Below, in pieces: positions 20,526 to 64,000 of a stretch of 64,000 nucleotides of DNA. Under the pieces are notes generated by a model that was not told the DNA's origin, made no database searches, and saw nothing but the letters and a program-made list of their open reading frames with translations. Origin of the DNA: Sceloporus undulatus (lineage: Eukaryota > Chordata > Lepidosauria > Squamata > Phrynosomatidae). Each line of letters opens with the position of its first letter. The stretch's first letter is position 1. The stretch lies in the NCBI RefSeq assembly GCF_019175285.1, contig NC_056527.1:105080970-105144969 (forward strand), written 5' to 3'. The position numbers and the translations under genes are program-made.

Positions 20526-20589
20526 ATTGGATTCTGCTCCATGTGATTGTGTTTTTAAATCATGCCTTTCCTCCAATGTTTTAGGAATG

Positions 20590-20931
20590 GTCCATCTAAA
20601 ATTATCTACAGGCACCAACACTAAGAAAACAAAAATGATGACCACAGATGATTTACATAACTTAAAAGTGGGCAATGAAGACTTTGAAATAGTTAAAGGT
20701 TTTCCATACCTTGATATCAGAATGGAGCCTCCAGTCAAGAAATTCAAAGACTAAGACTTGGAAGGATAGCTATGAAGGCATAAGGTAATATCCTAAAGTG
20801 AATGCTCATATCCTCATAGTTGAATGCCAAAGTCAGGATTGTTCACGCCATCCTATTTCCGTTTTTTACATACAGTATGGCTGTGAAAGCTGGATAGGAA
20901 GAAAGCTGATAGGAAGAGAATTCATTTGAGA
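20590..20931 (+). mobile_element. RTE-BovB-like LINE coding fragment
   Basis: Reads VKGFPYLDIRMEP and, further on, YGCESWIGRK, the GCESW motif of the RTE/BovB C-terminal region. Broken by frame changes. Confidence 0.65.
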
Positions 20932-20932
20932 T

Positions 20933-21028
20933 CTGGTGCTTATCTACAAATCCCAGAATTTCATAGCATTGAGCTATGACAGTTAAAGCAGTATCAAACA
21001 AAATAATTTATGCAGTGCAGATGCAGCC
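20933..21028. mobile_element. Palindromic hAT-like MITE, right half only
   Basis: TACAAATCCCAGAATTTCAT to TTATGCAGTGCAGATGCAGC; it abuts the BovB fragment. Confidence 0.7.
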
Positions 21029-21316
21029 TATGTCACAATCAGGTTTTCCCACAATGCTCTGAAATAACATTGGCATTATGGGAAATGACTATGGGGCTCC
21101 TAGCTACTGTTACTTATGAAGGATCTCAGGGTTAGTTCAAAAAGTGCTTTGCAATATGAGGCAAAGGACGTGACAGTGCTCCCCTCTCTCCCTGTGTCCA
21201 TGTACAAAAGTCAGGTGCACTCACAGATAACAGTTATTTAATCACTGGAAATGAGACAGCATTCTTTTATTGTTCCTGAGATCAGTAGCCTAGATTTGGA
21301 GGCAAAAGGCTACTGA

Positions 21317-21734
21317 GGGGTCATTCACATGTTGTTTTTACCTTGACAATGTGAATAATCTGACTCACACATTCCAGACTTGTCCTTCACACTATGGAAC
21401 CGCAGCTCTGTATCTCTCTGCAAGTTCAGTTGCTCACACATGTCAGCACTCAAATAAAGATAGAAGCAATGATGCAAATGCATTCAAAGCATGTTCAAGG
21501 CATGCAGAATTTTATCCTGGGTCTATTTGCATTGGTTATTTACATATTCACACAGCTGAGAATCCGGATCTTTTAGAAAAACTCCAGGGAAAATTCACCA
21601 TCAATTATCCTGGGTTAAGTGAGGGTTTTTTGCCAACCCCACCCATACTTAATTGGTTTAATTCAAAATGCATGTGAACAACAAAGATTCAACCCAAATT
21701 CTACCTGGATTATTTTCACCGTCCGAATAAATGA
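21317..21734. mobile_element. Unclassified ~410-bp TIR element, copy 2
   Basis: Starts GGGGTCATTCACATGTTGTT and ends TTTTCACCGTCCGAATAAAT. Order of shared phrases is the same as in copy 1 at 17843. Confidence 0.6.
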
Positions 21735-22613
21735 CACACATTGCTATAAGTTCTACAGGACCTACTAAAATAAGAGGAGCCCCAGTAAAGGACTTTACTG
21801 ATGCCCCCCTCACCAGCCTAATTAATTAATTAATTGTTTTTTAAATGAGTAAAAATGGTGACAAGTGATTGAAAATGGGACTTGTGATGTATTGGGTTGA
21901 CCAGTTCAAAGGTATTATTATCCAACTGGAGCCTAACTTTCTCACACTGAGAGCTCCTCCAGACTGGCCAAAAGCTTCAGGATTTTATGGGAGTTATAGC
22001 TGTACTGTAGTTATTTGCAGGAGGGGGTCTGATATTAATATGATGATCTTCCTTCCTGTCCCAGCATTTTTCTTGTGAATTTCTGGTATTAGCAGCAGTT
22101 TTTATAGCCCACTGTAGTGGTGCCTTTTTTTTTTTCTTTCTTGCCCCAGGAATTTCCAATATTGCCTCTGTTGCCTTGGTTCTTCTTGCTGTACTTTTGG
22201 GTAGTCCCACTGATGACATTTAGAATGGTAGTATAACCTTTGCCAGGGAAGTTTTCTTCTGCCCTTCATTCCTTCGTTCCATTTCTGGTTACCGGGCTGA
22301 ATATTTCTTCTTCTTCTCTTTTTCTTTCTTCTATAGTTATAGTTCTAAAGTGGCATAGCACTTTTGCTCTATGATTTCAACAGAAAATATTAAAAAATAA
22401 ATGTGTGAGATAAGGGAAATAGATGCTGGAAAGGAGCATGGGGGGAATATGTTCATGGGGGCGGGGATGTCAGGGGAACGGAGGGAACCCACATCCACAT
22501 CACAGCTTAGCCATAGCTATTTGTGAGGAAACAGTATTTGAAAATAAATTTGCAGACTGAAGGTAGTGCTAAAGTGCTACAACCAACACCAAACCAGGGC
22601 CAAAACTCCAGTA

Positions 22614-22847
22614 TACAGTGGGCCCTTGGTATCCATTGGAGTTTGGTTCTAGGACACCCCATGGATACCAAAATCTGACAATGCTCAAAGTCCCATTAAA
22701 TACAATAGCATTGTGAAATGGTGTACCTTATATAAAATGGCAAAATCACGGTTTGCTATTTGGAATTTATATCTTTTAAATATTTTCAAGCTATGGATGG
22801 TTGAATCCATAGATTTAAATATCTGTGGGTAAGGAGGGCTGACTTTA
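22614..22847. mobile_element. Tigger/MER2-like MITE
   Basis: Reverse-oriented relative of 47777: TACAGTGGGCCCTTGGTATC start and AAGGAGGGCTGACTTTA end, with AAAATGGCAAAATCACGGTT inside. Confidence 0.8.
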
Positions 22848-23166
22848 TTTAGGGCACAACTGGATGCAGAAACAGCAGCAATCATTATAAACTGTGAAAT
22901 CCTATAGCACAAAGTCCTTAGGTTTTCCAGAACTATTCAGCAGTCTGGCAGAGCCCTGAGTGATCACCGTGGGTGGTTCGGGATTTCTGTTTTCCACTCA
23001 CATAAACGGGCAGTTGCCTCAACTTGTTAACAGTGACTTCTGCACAACTTTGCCTGTTGCAGAAATCTTGCTTGTCTGGTTTAACAACAGTTCCATGATT
23101 CTCCCGTTTTAACCACAATAACTTCTAGAACATAGCTAGTGACTAATCTAAGAAGAAAGAATCATA

Positions 23167-23403
23167 GGGCCTGTACAGACAGGCCAAAATAAAGCTGCTT
23201 TGAGTCACTTTGGAAGTATGCTGTTTAAATGACACATGCATCTTTAGAGGCCAGAAGCTGCACCAAAGCTGCGCTCCAGTCCTTAGGACTGGGAGCATGG
23301 CTTTGGAGTGGCTTCTGGCTTCTTAAAATGCATGCATCATTTAAACAGCACACTTCCAAAGTGACCCGAAGGAGCTTTATTTTGACCTGTCTCTTCAGGC
23401 CCA
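23167..23403. mobile_element. Long palindromic MITE (237 bp)
   Basis: Arms of about 115 bp: GGGCCTGTACAGACAGGCCA at left, and at right the inverse reads GGGCCTGAAGAGACAGGTCA. The axis is near CCTTAGGACT at 23281-23290. It is flanked by ATA on both sides and lies within a CR1 3' end. Confidence 0.75.
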
Positions 23404-23498
23404 TAGAATCTTAAAGTTGGAAGAGACCACAAGGGCCATCCAGTCCAACCCCTGCCATGCAGGAACTCACATTCAAAGCACCCCCGACAGATGGGTAC
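23404..23498 (-). mobile_element. CR1-like LINE 3' end fragment
   Basis: ATAGAATCTTAAAGTTGGAA and CAAGGGCCATCCAGTCCAAC; the terminal AATCATA appears to continue to the left of the palindromic element at 23160-23166. Confidence 0.7.
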
Positions 23499-23739
23499 TT
23501 TGTCAGAGGCTTTGTTAACTGTGGTATGACTGTCCTTGGGATGGAATGGTAAAGAATGGTTTCAGTGGGAATCAAAATGCAGAAACTATAAACAGTAATA
23601 ATTATCATAATATAGGCCATATGTTTTTTTCTTTTCTCTTTTATATGTGAATATGTTCTTTTTTAATCATAAAAATTAAAATTAAAAAATAATAATAATA
23701 ATATAGGCCATTCATAAAAGCATTGTTGGGTGATAAAAC

Positions 23740-23972
23740 AGTTGTTGTTGTTGTTGTGTTCCTTCAAGTAGTTTCTGACTTATTGGCAACCTTAAAATGA
23801 ACCTATAATGGGGTTTTCTTGGTAAGTTTCTTCAGAGGGGGTTTGCCATTGCTATTTTCTGAGGCTGAGAGAGTGGGACTTGCCCAGGGTCACCTAGTTG
23901 GTTTACATGACCAAGTAGGGATTTGAACCCTGTTCGCAAGAGTCCAGTGCTCAAACTCAATGCTGGCTGTCT
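23740..23972 (-). mobile_element. tRNA-derived SINE
   Basis: GTTGTTGTTGTTGTGTTCCT, GGGGTTTTCTTGGTAAGTTT, GATTTGAACCCTGTTC and AATGCTGGCTGTC mark a nearly full reverse copy. Confidence 0.75.
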
Positions 23973-24409
23973 AAAAAAGGAACCCGCATGGTTCAACAGG
24001 ATTCCACAGACATCTTTGCAATAGTGAAGTAATTAATACGTGTAGTAAGATTTATAAACCATCACTGACATCTTTGTGCTTATTCAAAACCACAAAAATA
24101 GGATGCCAAAGTAGGACTGGGCAAAGTGTGGCCTTGTTTGACACCTATGTTTTTCCCCCCCAGGCCCTGATCTCCCTGGTTTACCAGATTATAGCAAAAA
24201 GGGTTGAATTGCTTCAGAGAGAAATGTCCAAGAGTGGCAATTTGGCCTTTAAATATGTTTCAGGGGTTGCCACACTGTTTAACAATATGATACTGGAGTT
24301 CTGACCCCTTCATTCCCCCTCCCCCTCATTTTTTGGTATTTTTGCCTCCTGGGTCAAAGAGGCAGAAAACTGATCTCCAGACCTGCCAAAGTTGCCCAAT
24401 CCTGACATA

Positions 24410-24763
24410 GGACCTTATCACACTAGGGAAATCCAGAAGAGAAATTGGATTTAAATGAGATTTAAAATTTTTAAAAACCTGCAAATGTGGGAATTTTTTT
24501 CTCACGAAATGACTACAAAAGTGAAATAACGCGAAGTTAAAGCAAAGGTAAAATGAAGAAAAACAGCAGCTTTTTAACTTTCGGGAAGTTCCAAAATTAA
24601 AAGGGGCCATTTTTTTCCATTTTACCTTTGTTTTAATTTTGCGTTATTTCACATTAACAGTAACGTCATGTGATAAACTTCCTGCATTTCTGATTTTTTT
24701 TCTAATTTAAATCTCATTTCAAATCCCGTTTCTTTTCAGGATTTCCCTAGTGTGATAAGGTCC
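24410..24763. mobile_element. MITE with ~60-bp TIRs, outer 25 bp perfect (354 bp)
   Basis: Left end GGACCTTATCACACTAGGGA and the right end is its exact inverse (TCCCTAGTGTGATAAGGTCC). Similarity continues inward through AAATGAGATTTAAA. ATA flanks both ends, fitting a 3-bp target duplication. No coding capacity. Confidence 0.8.
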
Positions 24764-24767
24764 ATAG

Positions 24768-26239
24768 AAGATATAGAGATACTGATGAATGGTGGTTCAG
24801 TAATTTTGGGTTTACATCTGCATAATTGTATGTGTATGCTTGTGTGTCCATTTCTCTCTCTCTGTATTTGCTAGGTCTATGTCTGACCTATTGTGATGCA
24901 CTGGCTACAGTGTTTATCCAGGACATGTATGATTCAGCTTTTAGTTCCCACTAAACCATAAAACCCATTGGGCTGGTCTACCTTGCAGAGTTGTTGGGAG
25001 GACACCATGGAGCAGGGAGAATCACACACTACCTTGGACTCACTGGAAGAAATGCAAGGTATGAGAGTCACAAAAAAAAACCCCAAATAAGCAGATCTCT
25101 TCCATCCCAGAGCCAGTTAGAGCTTGCAAAGATGTTTTGCTGTGTATGCATGTATGCAGGCAAAAAGCTGTGTACTGGGACACTAGTCCAACACTGCCAC
25201 CTGAACAGCAGAGGAAACCTTTGACCTCAACTAAAACCAAATGCCAGGAAGGTGCACCATGAAAGAAAAGCAGAGGCTCTTCCCAACACAGGTGGCAACA
25301 GTGGTACATAGTGGAGAAAGGTGCTGCCTACAGGTCCAGTATGAATGGATCTGGGGCTTCTATTTTAACCCATCTTACAAGTGACAGGAGAAAAGATCCA
25401 CCTGCCTCTTGATTCTATTTCTTTCTCCACCACTGCTTCCAAATGTTCTGCTGTAGCGGTGCTAGTTATGGGGCAAACACCCCACATTTAAAAAAAAAAA
25501 CTAACCCAGAGTCACTCCCAGCACAAACAATTGGCCTACCCTGCCTTGCATGCTAAACCCTGCAAAACCACACTGCTAATTCAGACAGCCGTGCAGGGAA
25601 GTCCAGTCACAAAAGAGGAGATAAGAATCATCAGTGGTTATGTAAAACTGTTGGGTGGACAGGGATTTTTGGTGTGTCTTTCAGGCTCTCGCAGTATGCA
25701 TTCAGTGTGTGTGCCTGTGAGAGGGAGGGAGAGATCTTCATTTACATCTCAACCTCTTTTTCCGTCTCCAGTGGCTCTACCTGACTCCTTTTACACACAA
25801 TGGAAGTCTTCATGCATTTCATGCCACCAAATCCCTCGTGCATTCACACAAATAGTCAAACGCCTTCCTGTAAAAAACGAAAAAGGAGACTCAATTGATT
25901 TCACACACATTGGGTGCCACAATTGGTACAAAACCACAGCTACAGATTCCCTCTCTCGCTCTGTCTCTCTTTCTCTCACACACACACAAACCCTTCCATG
26001 CACATCCTTCCATCCCCTACAAAACCTTGCACACCCTCCAAGGTCCCCCTTCAACCCCAGAGGTCCTATCCCTGATTAACCCCTCCCAACCAGCTGCTGC
26101 ATCCCTCCTGGTCCTGGTCTTGGTCCTGGCCCTGGTCAAAACCCTTTCCCTCTTCCCCCCCATCCCCGCCCCCTAATCCCCACCCCTTTCCCCTGGCAGC
26201 CTGGGGAGGAGGCGCTGCCTTTGTTCCTCCAAGGGTTAA
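24768..26239. other. Upstream flank of BRSK1, no gene seen
   Basis: Contains CT/CA-rich simple sequence near 25947-25990 and C-rich sequence from about 26080. The 182-codon open frame at 25531-26079 has low-complexity composition and no recognisable domain. Confidence 0.4.

Positions 26240-64000
<37,761 letters not shown>

Noticed and set aside
25531-26079. 182-codon plus-strand open frame upstream of BRSK1
   Set aside because: Low-complexity Ser/Thr/Leu content over CT- and CA-rich repeats, and no family resemblance.

Overview
This is a vertebrate nuclear-genome window, almost certainly from a squamate reptile and plausibly an iguanian lizard. The support is spliced genes with GT-AG introns, many CR1, L2 and RTE-BovB-like LINE pieces, tRNA-derived SINEs with (ACA)n tails, a second SINE type resembling the squamate Sauria SINE, and many short palindromic DNA-transposon derivatives. 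No prokaryotic feature is present.

Two protein genes can be rebuilt exon by exon, with every junction in phase. HSPBP1 (minus strand, coding exons from 13506 down to 3347) is complete: seven coding exons giving 336 residues. It encodes the armadillo-type nucleotide exchange factor of cytosolic Hsp70. BRSK1 (plus strand, from 26715 past the right edge) contributes seven coding exons and 220 residues, covering the N-terminus and most of the kinase domain up to the [12 protein letters not shown] helix. The rest of the kinase domain, the UBA-like region and the C-terminal part lie beyond 64000. The two genes are head to head, as in human 19q13.42, with 13.2 kb between their start codons. They share location, not a pathway: one is a chaperone cofactor, the other an LKB1-activated neuronal polarity kinase.

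Layout: 1-660 is a CpG- and GC-box-rich imperfect tandem repeat ending at an NRF1-like site, possibly the promoter of the next gene (PPP6R1 in mammals). 726-3346 holds DNA-transposon copies and the HSPBP1 3' flank. 3347-13506 is HSPBP1, with an L2 LINE in its last intron. 13507-26300 is the repeat-packed interval between the genes, probably containing an unseen noncoding HSPBP1 exon. 26300-26714 is the BRSK1 promoter/5'UTR region. 26833-47341 is a 20.5 kb first intron with G-tracts, nested SINEs, palindromic elements and possible conserved noncoding DNA. 47342-64000 holds exons 2-7 among further repeats.

No wholly new biological system was found. The notable signals are a palindromic hAT-like element with 8-bp target duplications and a local tandem array, an unclassified ~370-bp TIR repeat with four copies of which two carry other insertions, three long palindromic elements (two or three with 3-bp target repeats), and SINE-in-SINE and LINE-in-MITE nests. 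I recognised no LTR retrovirus, Polinton or other capsid-bearing element.
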